Shown: one piece after another, positions 9,462-18,615 of the stretch
How the letters are laid out: every line of letters begins with the position of its first letter
Position numbering within the stretch: position 1 is the first letter of the stretch
Source of the DNA: Nocardia gamkensis NBRC 108242
Lineage (GTDB): Bacteria; Actinomycetota; Actinomycetes; Mycobacteriales; Mycobacteriaceae
Assembly: GCF_001612985.1 (NCBI RefSeq)
Contig: NZ_BDBM01000004.1
Span: forward strand, 248,001-312,000
Direction of reading: 5' to 3'
Length of the DNA stretch: 64,000 nt
Made by a program: the position numbers and the translations under genes
The notes under the pieces: model-generated
Database searches by the model: none
What the model was told of the DNA's origin: nothing
The model's input: the letters and a program-made list of their open reading frames with translations, nothing else

Positions 9462-9491
9462 GGCCCGTCACCAATAGGTGACGGGCCTTTT
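9462..9491 (+). terminator. Intrinsic terminator after bS22
   Basis: An 11-bp perfect stem (GGCCCGTCACC with GGTGACGGGCC), a four-base AATA loop and TTTT immediately after. It is the clearest Rho-independent terminator in the window and separates the bS22 unit from the epimerase gene. The next 80 bases are unusually AT-rich and probably hold the epimerase promoter. Confidence 0.92.
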
Positions 9492-9638
9492 GTTTGAAAT
9501 TTGAAATTTTGAAATCGCCATTTGTATCACGTGACTGAAGTCATCGTTAGATCCTGGTTAATACTCTCGGTGAGCGGGTAGGCAGCCGCTACGCTGGGCA
9601 CTGGGAATAATCACAAGGGCGGGCTGGCAAGGGAAAGG

Positions 9639-10718
9639 GTGCCGGTGGGTTCTGAGGGTCGGGAAGGACACGCGCCGAAGGTAGTGCTGGTCACTGGAGC
9701 CAGCCACTTCTTCGGCGGCACGGTCGTCGCACGCCTCGCCCAGGATCCCGGGATCGAGCGCATTCTCGCCGTCGACACGATGACCCCCGGCCGAGAGTTG
9801 CAGCGGCGCATGGGCCGCGCCGAATTCGTGCGAGCGGACATCCGAAACCCGTTGATCCGTAAGGTGATCGATGGTGCGGAGGTGGACACCGTGGTGCACA
9901 CCGCCCTGCTGACCCGCCCGCCCGCGGGCGGCGGTCGCGCGGTGATGAAGGATCACAACGTTCTCGGCGCGATGCAGCTGTTCGCGGTGTGCCAGAAGGT
10001 GGCTTCGGTGCGCCGGGTGGTGGTGCGCTCCTCGTCGGCGGTGTACGGGTGCAGTGCGAAGGATCCCGCGAAATTCAGCGAGGAAATGAGCGCCCGCACG
10101 CCACCGCGCGGCGGGTTCGCGCGCGACATGATCGATATAGAGGGTTATGTTCGCGGCCTCGCCCGGCGGCGTCCCGATATCGCCACGTCAATTTTGCGAT
10201 TCGCACCGATCGTGGGCCCGCGGCTGGCCGCCCGCGGTGCGCAATATCTGCGTTCGCCGGTGACCCCGACCGTATTCGGCCGGGACGCCAGGATGCAGCT
10301 GCTGCACGAGGAGGACGCGGTGGCCGCGCTGACCCACGCGGCACGGCGTACGGTCAGTGGCACGTATAACATTGCGGGTGACGGCGCGCTGTCGCTGTCG
10401 CAGGCGGTCCGGCGGGCGGGCCGGATCGAGTTGCCCGTTCCCTTCACGATGTTCCGCACCGCGGGTCGCTTCCTCATGGGCCCGGTGATGCGGGAGTTCT
10501 CCGCCGAACAGCTCGACTATTTCCACTTCGGCTGTGGCCTGGACACCACGCGCATGCGCACCGAACTCGAGTTCGTGCCGCGCTGGACGACGGTGCAGGC
10601 GTTCGACGACTTCATCGGGGGCGCAGCGTTGCGGCCCGTAGTCGATCCAGCGTGGATCGACGCCGCAGAACACAAACTGCTCGGCCTGCTCGGGGCCGGT
10701 ACGGGAGCACACCAATGA
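9639..10718 (+). CDS. NAD-dependent epimerase/dehydratase (GalE2-like)
   Basis: A 359-residue extended short-chain dehydrogenase matching Rv0501 (galE2). The Rossmann start is VVLVTGASHFFGGTVV, with the acidic residue after strand two in ILAVDT. SSSAVYG is present, but the usual YxxxK catalytic pair is not obvious in the following segment, so this may be an atypical SDR that binds rather than epimerises a substrate; that point is inference. Two GTG codons (9639 and 9645) follow the purine-rich AAGGGAAAGG; either may be used. It is coupled to the next gene by an ATGA overlap. Confidence 0.87.
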   Translation: MPVGSEGREGHAPKVVLVTGASHFFGGTVVARLAQDPGIERILAVDTMTPGRELQRRMGRAEFVRADIRNPLIRKVIDGAEVDTVVHTALLTRPPAGGGRAVMKDHNVLGAMQLFAVCQKVASVRRVVVRSSSAVYGCSAKDPAKFSEEMSARTPPRGGFARDMIDIEGYVRGLARRRPDIATSILRFAPIVGPRLAARGAQYLRSPVTPTVFGRDARMQLLHEEDAVAALTHAARRTVSGTYNIAGDGALSLSQAVRRAGRIELPVPFTMFRTAGRFLMGPVMREFSAEQLDYFHFGCGLDTTRMRTELEFVPRWTTVQAFDDFIGGAALRPVVDPAWIDAAEHKLLGLLGAGTGAHQ

Positions 10719-11722
10719 ATGACGTAGCGAAAGTCATCCAACTCCACGATCTTCAGATCGAGACGCGTCAGCGTCCGGCGCCACGCCGCTTGGCCGCTCC
10801 GAGTCCGGTGACCTCGCTGGTCGAGCGGCGCGCGGCGGTGACGCCCGCCGCGCCGCAGTCGCTGTCCGGGATGCTGCGTGGCGCACTCGGCAAGCAGATC
10901 TCCAAGACCGCGGACTTCGCGCGCCGCAGGCTCACCGGCGACTACCAGCTCGATGAATTCGGTTTCGACGAGCACCTGCTCGAGTCGGTCATCCTGCCCG
11001 CCCTGCGCCCGCTGTCGGACCTGTGGTTCCGGGTGGAGGTCAGCGGGATCGAAAACCTGCCGGAGGCGGGCGGCGCGCTGATCGTGGCCAACCACGCGGG
11101 CACCGTGCCGCTGGACGGCCTGATGCTGCAGCTGGCCGTGCACGACCGGCACCCCAAGCAGCGCGCGCTGCGCTTGCTGGCGGCCGACCTGATCTTCGAG
11201 ACACCGGTGCTCGGTGTGCTGGCGCGCCGCGCGGGTCACACCCTGGCCTGCCGGGAGGATGCCGAACGACTGCTGCGCTCCGGCGAGCTGACCGGCGTTT
11301 TCCCGGAAGGGTTCAAGGGCGTCGGCAAGCAGTACACCGATCGCTACAAGCTGCAACGCTTCGGCCGGGGCGGCTTCGTCGCCGCGGCGGTGCGCACCGG
11401 CGTGCCGATCATCCCGTGCTCGATCGTCGGCTCCGAGGAGATCTACCCGAAGCTGGCCGATCTCAAGCCGCTGGCCCGGTTGCTCGGCCTCCCGTACTTC
11501 CCGGTGACGCCGCTGTTCCCGCACCTGGGCCCGCTCGGCGCGGTACCGCTGCCGTCCAAGTGGTACATCGAATTCGGCACCCCCGTCCCGACCACGCCCT
11601 ACGAGCCGGAGGCCGCCGACGACCCGATGACCATGTTCGAGGTCACCGACCAGGTACGCGAGACCATCCAGCAGACGCTCTACAAGCTGCTCACCAAGCG
11701 CCGCAACGTCTTCACCGGGTAG
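10715..11722 (+). CDS. PlsC-type 1-acyl-glycerol-phosphate acyltransferase family, Rv0502-like
   Basis: A 335-residue protein whose central part is an acyltransferase domain: NHAGTVPLDG is a variant of the HX4D box, and VFPEGFKG is the FPEG box. About 120 residues precede the domain, with no signal peptide, and a hydrophobic strip near AAVRTGVPIIPCSIVG. It acts presumably at the inner membrane on acyl-CoA and a glycerophosphate-like acceptor, but the substrate is not known. Start at ATG 10715 overlaps the epimerase stop, so both are cotranslated as in the Rv0501-Rv0502 pair. Confidence 0.88.
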   Translation: MNDVAKVIQLHDLQIETRQRPAPRRLAAPSPVTSLVERRAAVTPAAPQSLSGMLRGALGKQISKTADFARRRLTGDYQLDEFGFDEHLLESVILPALRPLSDLWFRVEVSGIENLPEAGGALIVANHAGTVPLDGLMLQLAVHDRHPKQRALRLLAADLIFETPVLGVLARRAGHTLACREDAERLLRSGELTGVFPEGFKGVGKQYTDRYKLQRFGRGGFVAAAVRTGVPIIPCSIVGSEEIYPKLADLKPLARLLGLPYFPVTPLFPHLGPLGAVPLPSKWYIEFGTPVPTTPYEPEAADDPMTMFEVTDQVRETIQQTLYKLLTKRRNVFTG

Positions 11723-11728
11723 GGGTTG

Positions 11729-12805
11729 CTAGTGGTCGTCGCGGCGGCGGGTGACGGCCGCGGCGACGGCGCCGCCTGCCGCGCCGAGGGCCAGGGCGGT
11801 GGGCACGCCGATCTTCGCGGCCTTGCGGCCGGTGCGGAAGTCGCGGATCTCCCAGCCGCGGTTCTTGGCGACTTCGCGTAGGTCCGAGTCCGGGTTGATC
11901 GCCACGGCGGTGCCGACCAGCGAGAGCATCGGCACGTCGTTGTGGCTGTCGGAATACGCGGTGCAGCGCTTGAGGTTCAGGCCCTCGCGGATCGCCAGCG
12001 TGCGCACCGCGTGCGCCTTGCCCAGGCCGTGCAGGATGTCGCCGACCAGTCGCCCGGTGAACGTCCCGTCCACGCTCTCGGCCACGGTGCCCAGCGCTCC
12101 GGTGAGGCCGAGCCGCTTGGCGATCACCTGCGCCAGTTCCACCGGGGTCGCGGTCACCAGCCACACCTGCTGGCCCGCGTCCAGATGCATCTGCGCGAGC
12201 GCGCGAGTGCCGGGCCAGATCTTGTCGGCGATGATCTCGTCGTAGATCTCCTCGCCCAGCGCGGCCAGTTCGGCGGTCGAGCGCCCGGCGATGAATGCCA
12301 GCGCCTTCTCCTTGCCGCTGGCCATATCGGTGCTGCTCTCCTTGCCGGTGACCCGGAATTTCACCTGTTTCCAGGCGACGTCCACCAGATCGGAGGTCTT
12401 GAAGTACTTGCGCGCCGCCAGACCGCGGGCGAAATGCACGATGGACGCGCCCTGCACCATGGTGTTGTCGACGTCGAAGAACGCCGCCGCGGTCAGGTCG
12501 CGCGGCGCCTCCAGGCCTGCCACCGCCTCGCCCGCGGCGAGTTCCGCGTCGTGCAGGGTGAGTGCCGCGTCGGCGCTCGCCTCACCGGCCAGATTGGCCC
12601 GCAATTCCTCTTCACTCGGGCCGAAGGGGCTGCGCGAGATGCGGGCGAGCTGGTCTTGCAGACCCTGGCCCATCTGGCTCAGATTCCACCGCGCCGGAAA
12701 CTCACCGAACCGTCCCGCGATGAATCCGGCCCTCGCCACCTTCGATCGTTCCGGCACCAGTACCTCCGCCCGTCGCGCGAACCATGTCAACAGTAGCCGG
12801 ATCAT
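11729..12805 (-). CDS. HAD family phosphatase, SerB1-like
   Basis: A 358-residue protein with a HAD-IB (SerB-like) phosphatase domain starting near residue 100. The catalytic DxDxT motif appears as [15 protein letters not shown] and motif IV as [20 protein letters not shown] holds motif II. A basic, partly hydrophobic C terminus ([19 protein letters not shown]) could touch the membrane. The place matches Rv0505c, annotated serB1, but members of this group are not proven phosphoserine phosphatases. The ATG at 12805 ([12 protein letters not shown]) is chosen; a longer frame runs into the divergent gene. It converges on the acyltransferase with six bases between stops. Confidence 0.87.
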   Translation of the reverse strand: MIRLLLTWFARRAEVLVPERSKVARAGFIAGRFGEFPARWNLSQMGQGLQDQLARISRSPFGPSEEELRANLAGEASADAALTLHDAELAAGEAVAGLEAPRDLTAAAFFDVDNTMVQGASIVHFARGLAARKYFKTSDLVDVAWKQVKFRVTGKESSTDMASGKEKALAFIAGRSTAELAALGEEIYDEIIADKIWPGTRALAQMHLDAGQQVWLVTATPVELAQVIAKRLGLTGALGTVAESVDGTFTGRLVGDILHGLGKAHAVRTLAIREGLNLKRCTAYSDSHNDVPMLSLVGTAVAINPDSDLREVAKNRGWEIRDFRTGRKAAKIGVPTALALGAAGGAVAAAVTRRRDDH

Positions 12806-12895
12806 GCGACAGTCACGGCAGAAGGCGGCGCGCGACACATTCGCGTGGCGCACACCGAGCCCTCGCGGTGTTCGGCCCCGGATTAAATTTCGGTC

Positions 12896-13156
12896 ATGAC
12901 CAATCACACACATTCGGTGACATTGCTGACTCGCGCGGGGTGCGGGCTGTGTGCGACGGCACTGCGACAGCTGAGCGTGATCTGCGCCGAATTCGGTATC
13001 GAACCGGGGACCGTCGACGTCGACGAAGCCGCCGCCACCGACCCTGGCCTGCGCGCGGAGTACGGCGACCGGCTTCCCGTCGTTCTGCTCGACGGCCGCG
13101 AACACAGCTATTTCGATGTCGACGAGACCCGATTGCGGGCGGACTTGAAGCGCTGA
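12896..13156 (+). CDS. Glutaredoxin-like protein, Rv0508-like
   Basis: An 86-residue thioredoxin-fold protein. The active site appears as [12 protein letters not shown] (CxxC) at the end of the first strand, and the cis-proline loop as RLPVVLLDG. Members of this DUF836/glutaredoxin-like family are short and lack the usual CPYC, so the partner is unknown. The place matches Rv0508. It is divergent from the SerB1-like gene and lies just upstream of the Rex operator and rex. Confidence 0.88.
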   Translation: MTNHTHSVTLLTRAGCGLCATALRQLSVICAEFGIEPGTVDVDEAAATDPGLRAEYGDRLPVVLLDGREHSYFDVDETRLRADLKR

Positions 13157-13226
13157 GTACCCCGTTTTCCGTCCGATTCGGCCGCTGCGCTGGTCGCGGC
13201 GGAAAATGAGGCCAATTTCACCGACT

Positions 13227-13244
13227 TTGTGCAGGGCTTCACAA
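13227..13244. promoter_or_regulatory. Rex operator upstream of rex-hemACD
   Basis: The 18-bp sequence TTGTGCAGGGCTTCACAA differs from the Rex consensus TTGTGAANNNNTTCACAA at one arm position only. It sits 152 bp before the rex GTG, where autoregulation of a rex-hem operon would need it. The operator consensus is established for Rex; binding here is inferred. Confidence 0.8.
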
Positions 13245-13395
13245 GCAGTTACGGTGGTGGCACGCGACCCGCATGCCGAGGCTGCGGAGCCGCCCCGAAA
13301 TCCGAAACTTCGACACCATGGCACCGGACCGCCCCCGGGTCAGCGGGGTCGAGCGACGAACCGGAGCCCGAGGCCCGGGACGAGGAGCCGACGAC

Positions 13396-14241
13396 GTGAC
13401 AGAGCAGCATGAGGCGCCGGGTGGCGTCTCCGGCAGGGCTCTGCAGAAGGACATCCCGCAGGCCACCGTCGCGCGACTGGCTACCTACCTCCGGGTCCTC
13501 GCCATGTTGGCCGACGACGGTGTTGCCATCGTATCTAGTGAGGAACTGGCTGTCGCGGCGGGTGTCAATTCGGCCAAATTGCGCAAGGATCTGTCCTTCC
13601 TCGGCCCCAACGGAGTTCGCGGCGTCGGTTACGACGTGGCCAAGCTCCGCGCCCGGATCGAGGGCGTCCTCGGCCTGTCCCAGGGCCACCGTGTCGTGCT
13701 GGTCGGCGCGGGGAACCTGGGCCGCGCCCTGGTCGGCTACGGCGGATTCCGGCGGCGCGGTTTCACGGTGGTCGGCATTTTCGACAGCGACCCCCGCGTG
13801 ATCGGCATACCGGTCGCAGGCCTGGTGGTGCGTGACGTCACCGAGTTGGCCGCCGCGGTCGCCGATCTGAAGCCGACCATCGCGGTCGTCACCGTGCCCG
13901 ACGACGCCGCCCAGGACGTGTGCGACCGGCTCGTCGCGTCCGGACTGCAGTCGATTCTGAGCTTCGCCCCCTGCGAGCTGGTCGCACCGGCGACGGTCGA
14001 GGTCCGTCGCGTCGACCTGGCCGTCGAGATGCAGATGCTCTCGTTCGAACGGGTGCGCAACGCCGAGCAGCCTCCGCTGCCGGAGGTCGCGCACGCCGGG
14101 TCGGGGCGCATCGCGCACCGTCTGCCCGCGCCGCACGTGGCGCCCGCGCACCCGGCGCTCCAGCACTCGGCAACCCCCCATACGGCAACCTCGCATACGG
14201 CAACGGAGCCAAGCAGCAAGGGATCGGTGGTCACACCATGA
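13396..14241 (+). CDS. rex: Redox-sensing transcriptional repressor Rex
   Basis: A 281-residue repressor that senses the NADH/NAD+ ratio. Residues about 15-90 form the winged helix (IPQATVARLATYLRVLAML; SSEELAVAAGVNSAKLRKD; FLGPNGVRGVGYDV) and a Rossmann domain follows with VVLVGAGNLGRALVGYGGF and acidic residues in VVGIFDSDPR. The last 60 residues are a Pro/His/Ala-rich tail ending in a degenerate repeat of HTATSHTAT. GTG 13396 is chosen because GAGGAG lies eight bases before it. The Streptomyces order rex-hemA-hemC-hemD is seen here, whereas M. tuberculosis has no rex at this place. Confidence 0.95.
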   Translation: MTEQHEAPGGVSGRALQKDIPQATVARLATYLRVLAMLADDGVAIVSSEELAVAAGVNSAKLRKDLSFLGPNGVRGVGYDVAKLRARIEGVLGLSQGHRVVLVGAGNLGRALVGYGGFRRRGFTVVGIFDSDPRVIGIPVAGLVVRDVTELAAAVADLKPTIAVVTVPDDAAQDVCDRLVASGLQSILSFAPCELVAPATVEVRRVDLAVEMQMLSFERVRNAEQPPLPEVAHAGSGRIAHRLPAPHVAPAHPALQHSATPHTATSHTATEPSSKGSVVTP

Positions 14242-14315
14242 GTGAGCGCAGCGAGCGAATCATGCAGCACAGCACGGCGGTGTGTCCCGCCCGTGCCGGG
14301 ATGGTGGCGGCATGA
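14238..14315 (+). CDS. Micro-ORF bridging rex and hemA (MIRU-like)
   Basis: A 25-codon frame starts at an ATG that overlaps the rex stop (ATGA at 14238-14241) and ends at a TGA that overlaps the hemA ATG (14312-14315). Its peptide begins [12 protein letters not shown]. Mycobacterial MIRU elements have the same architecture: a 50-100 bp insert at a DTGA junction that keeps translational coupling. Whether the peptide itself does anything is unknown. Confidence 0.5.
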   Translation: MSERSERIMQHSTAVCPARAGMVAA

Positions 14316-15754
14316 GCGTTCTCCTCGTCGGCATCTCGCATCGCAGCGCGCCGGTCCCGGTCCTGGAGAAGGTGGCCGTCACCGACGCCGACCGGCCGAA
14401 ACTGATCGACCGCCTGATCTCCTCCAGCCACGTGTCCGAGGCGATGATCGTCTCCACCTGCAATCGGGTGGAGGTCTACGCGGTGGTCGACGCCTTCCAC
14501 GGCGGCCTCGCCGAGATCGGTGACCTGCTGACCAAGCACTCCGGCCTGCCGATGCCGGATCTGACCAAGCACGCCTACGTCCGTTACTCCGAGGCCGCCG
14601 CCGAGCATCTGTTCGCCGTGGCCAGCGGACTGGACTCGATGGTGGTCGGCGAGCAGCAGGTGCTCAGCCAGATCCGCGGCGCCTACGCCTCCGCCGACGC
14701 GCAGCAGGCGGTCGGACGGACCCTGCACGAACTGGCGCAGCACGCGCTGCGGGTCGGCAAGCGGGTGCACGCCGAAACCGGCATCGATCGCGCGGGCGCG
14801 TCGGTGGTTTCGGTGGCGCTCGATCGCGCGCAGCAGGTACTCGGCCCGCTGGCCGGCCGGACCGCCGCTGTGGTCGGAGCGGGCGCCATGGGCGGTCTCG
14901 CGGTCGCGCATCTCTCACGCGCCGGGATCGGCCGGATCATCGTGGTGAACCGCACTCTCGCGCGGGCGCGCAGACTCGCCGAGACCGCGCGAACGCACGG
15001 CGTCGAGGCCGAGGCCATGGAGCTGTCGCGGCTCACCGAGGCGATGTCCGCGTCCGACGTGGTGGTCACCTGCACCGGTGCGGTCGGCACGGTCGTGACG
15101 CTCGCCGACACCCACCGCGCGCTCACCGAGCGCGAGCGCGGCGAGGAATTCGCCACCGTCGAGCGGCCGTTGGTGTTCTGCGATCTCGGCTTGCCGCGCG
15201 ATGTCGAGCACGCCGTGGCCGGACTGCCCGGCGTCACGCTCATCGATATCGAGACATTGCAACGCGATCCGGCGGCGGGCGCCGCCGCCGACGACACCGC
15301 GGCCGCGCGGTCGATCGTGGCCGACGAATTGGCCAAATACCTTGCCGGTCAGCGGATGGCCGAGGTCACCCCGACGGTGGCGGCGCTGCGCCAGCGCGCC
15401 GCGGAGGTGGTCGAGGCCGAACTCCTCCGGCTGGATTCGCGGTTGCCCGGCCTGGCCGACCCGGAACGCGACGAGGTCGCGCGCACGGTGCGCCGGGTGG
15501 TCGACAAGCTGCTGCACGCGCCGACGGTGCGGGTCAAGCAGCTCGCGTCCACGCCGGGCGGCGACAGCTACGCCGAAGCGCTGCGCGAATTGTTCGAACT
15601 CAAACCAGGTGCGGCCCAAGCGGTCGCCGCGCCTATGGAGATCACCGCGCTCGCCGGAGATCATGCGGAGATCACAGCGGCCGACGCGGAGATCGCGCTG
15701 GCCGACGACTTCACCGCAGGCCATCGCGGCGAGGAACAGGGGCAGACGGCATGA
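14312..15754 (+). CDS. hemA: Glutamyl-tRNA reductase
   Basis: A 480-residue enzyme that reduces glutamyl-tRNA to glutamate-1-semialdehyde, the first committed step of C5 haem synthesis. The N terminus [20 protein letters not shown] and the catalytic cysteine in [12 protein letters not shown] are clear; a NADPH domain follows with [16 protein letters not shown], then the helical dimerisation domain. The ATG at 14312 gives the conserved N terminus. The gene is coupled upstream to a micro-ORF and downstream to hemC by an ATGA overlap. The C-terminal 45 residues are variable. Confidence 0.97.
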   Translation: MSVLLVGISHRSAPVPVLEKVAVTDADRPKLIDRLISSSHVSEAMIVSTCNRVEVYAVVDAFHGGLAEIGDLLTKHSGLPMPDLTKHAYVRYSEAAAEHLFAVASGLDSMVVGEQQVLSQIRGAYASADAQQAVGRTLHELAQHALRVGKRVHAETGIDRAGASVVSVALDRAQQVLGPLAGRTAAVVGAGAMGGLAVAHLSRAGIGRIIVVNRTLARARRLAETARTHGVEAEAMELSRLTEAMSASDVVVTCTGAVGTVVTLADTHRALTERERGEEFATVERPLVFCDLGLPRDVEHAVAGLPGVTLIDIETLQRDPAAGAAADDTAAARSIVADELAKYLAGQRMAEVTPTVAALRQRAAEVVEAELLRLDSRLPGLADPERDEVARTVRRVVDKLLHAPTVRVKQLASTPGGDSYAEALRELFELKPGAAQAVAAPMEITALAGDHAEITAADAEIALADDFTAGHRGEEQGQTA

Positions 15755-16806
15755 CCATGGTGCACCGAGAAGACAACGCGACCGCGGAGGGCACCCGTAC
15801 CCCGTGGCGGATCGGCACCCGGGGGAGCCTGCTCGCGCTCACCCAGGCGGGCACGGTGCGCGACGCGCTGATCGCGGCCGGGCAGCCGGCCGAGCTGGTC
15901 GTCATCAAGACCGCGGGCGACCTGTCGTCGGACCCGGTGCAGCAGATCGGCGTCGGCGTGTTCACCTCCGCGCTCCGCGACGAGCTGGCGGCGGGCGCGA
16001 TCGATATCGCCGTGCACTCCTACAAGGATCTGCCCACCGCGCAGGACCCGCGCTTCACCATCGCCGCCATCCCGCCCAGGGAGGACCCGCGCGACGCACT
16101 GGTCGCACGCGACGGGCTGGTGCTCGGCGAGCTGCCCGCCGGTGCCAAGGTCGGCACCTCCGCGCCGCGCCGCGCGGCCCAGCTGCGGGCGCTCGGGCTC
16201 GGCCTGGACGTCGTCCCGCTGCGCGGCAACCTGGACACCCGGCTGCGCAAGGTCAGCGAGGGCGAGCTGGACGCCGTGGTGGTGGCCAGAGCCGGACTGG
16301 CCCGCATCGACCGGCTGGACGCGGTCACCGAGGCCTTGGAGCCGGTGCAGATGCTGTCGGCGCCCGCTCAGGGCGCGCTCGCGGTGGAATGCCGCAGCGA
16401 CCACGCCGCGCTGGTGGAGATCCTGTCCGGACTGGACGACGCGGCCACCCGCGCGTCGGTCGTCGCGGAGCGGTCGCTGCTGGCCGAACTGGAGGCGGGC
16501 TGCACCGCGCCGATCGGCGCGCTCGCCGAAGTGGTCGAATCGCTCGACGACGACGGGCGGATCGTGGACGAGTTGTCGCTGCGCGCCTGCGCGGCGGCCG
16601 TCGACGGATCCGACGTGCTGCGGGCCTCGGTGGTCGGCGCCCCGGCCGACGCGGAGGAACTCGGCCGTGCGCTTGCCCGCGAGTTGCTCGACATGGGTGC
16701 GCGCGAGTTGCTCGCCGCCGAACCGGACGACGGTTCCCCCGCCCGGGCGGTGAGTTCGCCCGCCACAGACTTGCCCAACCCCAGCCCAATGGAGAACAGC
16801 CGATGA
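15751..16806 (+). CDS. hemC: Porphobilinogen deaminase (hydroxymethylbilane synthase)
   Basis: A 351-residue enzyme polymerising four porphobilinogens into hydroxymethylbilane. Family signatures are [61 protein letters not shown] and the dipyrromethane cofactor cysteine in [13 protein letters not shown]. About 16 residues precede the conserved N terminus, and a second ATG at 15757 is possible. It overlaps hemA by four bases and is followed by a second bridging micro-ORF. Confidence 0.97.
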   Translation: MTMVHREDNATAEGTRTPWRIGTRGSLLALTQAGTVRDALIAAGQPAELVVIKTAGDLSSDPVQQIGVGVFTSALRDELAAGAIDIAVHSYKDLPTAQDPRFTIAAIPPREDPRDALVARDGLVLGELPAGAKVGTSAPRRAAQLRALGLGLDVVPLRGNLDTRLRKVSEGELDAVVVARAGLARIDRLDAVTEALEPVQMLSAPAQGALAVECRSDHAALVEILSGLDDAATRASVVAERSLLAELEAGCTAPIGALAEVVESLDDDGRIVDELSLRACAAAVDGSDVLRASVVGAPADAEELGRALARELLDMGARELLAAEPDDGSPARAVSSPATDLPNPSPMENSR

Positions 16807-16871
16807 GCGGAAGCACAGGCACCGTGCCCTCGGGTATGCCGGAGCCGAGCGCAAGCGAGGTGCAGGCATGA
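16803..16871 (+). CDS. Micro-ORF bridging hemC and hemD (MIRU-like)
   Basis: A 22-codon frame starts at an ATG overlapping the hemC stop (ATGA 16803-16806) and ends in a TGA overlapping the hemD ATG (ATGA 16868-16871). Its peptide begins [16 protein letters not shown]. The arrangement copies that of the rex-hemA junction, but the sequence differs, so the two are not recent copies of one element. Confidence 0.5.
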   Translation: MSGSTGTVPSGMPEPSASEVQA

Positions 16872-18430
16872 GCCGAGCCACGAAGAAGCACCCCGGTCGC
16901 ATCCTTTTCGTCGGATCGGGTCCTGGTGACCCGGCGCTGCTCACCGTCCGGGCCCGTGAGGTGATCGGACGGGCGACGCTGGCGTTCACCGACCCGGACG
17001 TCGACAAGGGCGTGCTCGCCCTGATCGGCACCTCGGTCGAGCCGGGGCCGGAGGGGGAACGTCCCGTCGACGTGCGGCCCGCGCTCGGCGAGCCCGCCGA
17101 GGTGGCCAAGACACTGATCGCCGAAGCGCGCGCCGGGCACGACGTGGTGCGTGTGGTCGCGGGCGACCCACTGACCACCGACTCGGTGATCGCCGAAGTC
17201 AACGCCGTCACCAGGTCGCACATGGTCTTCGAGGTGCTGCCCGGCCTGCCCAACGGCTCCGCGGTGCCCAGCTACGCGGGCATCGCACTGGGTTCCGGGC
17301 ACACCGAGGCGGACGTGCGCGGCGAGGTCGACTGGGCCGCGCTCGCGGCCGCTCCCGGCCCGCTCGTGCTGCACGCGACCTCCGGGCATCTCGCGGAGAC
17401 CGCGAGCGCCCTGGTCGAGCACGGCATGGCGCCGCAGACCCCGGTCGCGGTGACGGTGCGGGGCACCACCCGCCAGCAGCGCACCATCGAAGCCACCCTG
17501 GCCACGCTGAACAGCGCGGCCTCGGAACTGGTCGGCCCGCTGGTGGTGACCATCGGCAAGGTGGTCGCGCACCGGTCGAAGATGTCCTGGTGGGAGTCGC
17601 GCGCACTGTACGGCTGGACCGTGCTGGTGCCGCGCACCAAGGATCAGGCCGCGGAGATGAGCGAACGGCTCGTCACGCACGGCGCCATCCCGATGGAGGT
17701 GCCGACCATCGCGGTCGAGCCACCGCGCAGCCCCGCCCAGATGGAGCGCGCGGTCAAGGGTCTGGTCGACGGGCGCTACCAGTGGGTGGTGTTCACCTCC
17801 ACCAACGCGGTGCGCGCGGTCTGGGAGAAGTTCGCCGAGTTCGGCCTGGACGCGCGGGCGTTCTCCGGCGTGAAGATCGCCTGCGTGGGCGAGGCCACCG
17901 CGGAGAAGGTGCGGTCGTTCGGCATCAACCCGGAGCTGGTGCCCAGCGGCGAGCAGTCCTCCGAGGGGCTGCTGGCCGACTTCCCGCCCTACGACGACGT
18001 GTTCGACCCGGTGAACCGGGTGCTGCTGCCGCGCGCCGACATCGCCACAGAGACGCTGGCCGAGGGGCTGCGCGACCGCGGCTGGGAGATCGATGACGTG
18101 ACGGCCTACCGCACGGTGCGCGCCTCGCCGCCGCCCGCGGAGACCCGCGAGATGATCAAGACCGGCGGCTTCGACGCGGTCCTGTTCACCTCGTCCTCCA
18201 CGGTGCGCAACCTGGTGGGCATCGCGGGCAAGCCGCACGCGCGCACCATCGTGGCGTGCATCGGCCCCAAGACCGCCGAGACCGCCATCGAATTCGGCCT
18301 GCGCGTGGACGTGCAGCCCGAGGTGGCCCAGGTCGGTCCCCTGGTCGAAGCGCTGGCCGAGCACGCGGCCCGGCTGCGCGCCGAAGGCCTCCTGCCGCCT
18401 CCCCGGAAGAAGAGCCGCCGCAGTAGGTAG
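16868..18430 (+). CDS. hemD: Uroporphyrinogen-III synthase fused to a CobA/SUMT-like methylase domain
   Basis: A 520-residue fusion. Residues 1-250 resemble SAM-dependent uroporphyrinogen III methylase: the first motif VGSGPGDPALLTVRA is intact, but the second reads VVAGDPLTTDS instead of the usual GGDPFIFGRGGEE, and PSYAGIALGSG lacks the LTHR end, so methylation activity is doubtful. Residues about 260-500 are uroporphyrinogen III synthase (WTVLVPRTKDQAAEM, VVFTSTNAVRAVWEKF, CVGEATAEKVRSFG, VLLPRADIATETLAEGL, VLFTSSSTVRNLVGIAG). It cyclises hydroxymethylbilane. The arrangement matches mycobacterial Rv0511. A structured repeat starts just after the stop. Confidence 0.94.
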   Translation: MSRATKKHPGRILFVGSGPGDPALLTVRAREVIGRATLAFTDPDVDKGVLALIGTSVEPGPEGERPVDVRPALGEPAEVAKTLIAEARAGHDVVRVVAGDPLTTDSVIAEVNAVTRSHMVFEVLPGLPNGSAVPSYAGIALGSGHTEADVRGEVDWAALAAAPGPLVLHATSGHLAETASALVEHGMAPQTPVAVTVRGTTRQQRTIEATLATLNSAASELVGPLVVTIGKVVAHRSKMSWWESRALYGWTVLVPRTKDQAAEMSERLVTHGAIPMEVPTIAVEPPRSPAQMERAVKGLVDGRYQWVVFTSTNAVRAVWEKFAEFGLDARAFSGVKIACVGEATAEKVRSFGINPELVPSGEQSSEGLLADFPPYDDVFDPVNRVLLPRADIATETLAEGLRDRGWEIDDVTAYRTVRASPPPAETREMIKTGGFDAVLFTSSSTVRNLVGIAGKPHARTIVACIGPKTAETAIEFGLRVDVQPEVAQVGPLVEALAEHAARLRAEGLLPPPRKKSRRSR

Positions 18431-18433
18431 CTG

Positions 18434-18615
18434 TGTTGGATTTGCCGCGCCTTCGCGCGGCGTGTTCGCGGCCCCCTAGTGGCTCGCGTTTGCGCGACCG
18501 CCGCTTGCTCCTTCGTCGCGTACGCGGCGGCCGCGCAAACGCGAGCCGGGCCGCGAACGGCGCATGCTCGGTCTCGCTTCGCTCGGAAGACGTGGTTGGG
18601 GTGCGCTGGGTGCGT
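18434..18615 (+). repeat. Structured dispersed repeat, copy A
   Basis: This begins four bases after the hemD stop. Order of elements: small hairpin CCGCGC/GCGCGG (18445-18460); outer arm GTTCGCGGCCC (18464-18474) pairing with GGGCCGCGAAC (18548-18558); inner arm GGCTCGCGTTTGCGCG (18481-18496) pairing with CGCGCAAACGCGAGCC (18532-18547); apical CCGCCGC/GCGGCGG; then a tail with GCATGCTCGGTCTCGCTTCG and GGGGTGCGCTGGG. Related copies are at 46.5 and 50.8-51.1 kb. Partial tail-like sequence recurs near 18690-18730. Confidence 0.85.

Noticed and set aside
12806..13324. N-terminal extension of the SerB1-like phosphatase
   Set aside because: It would overlap the divergent glutaredoxin-like gene and the Rex operator; MIRLLLTW at 12805 is a natural start.
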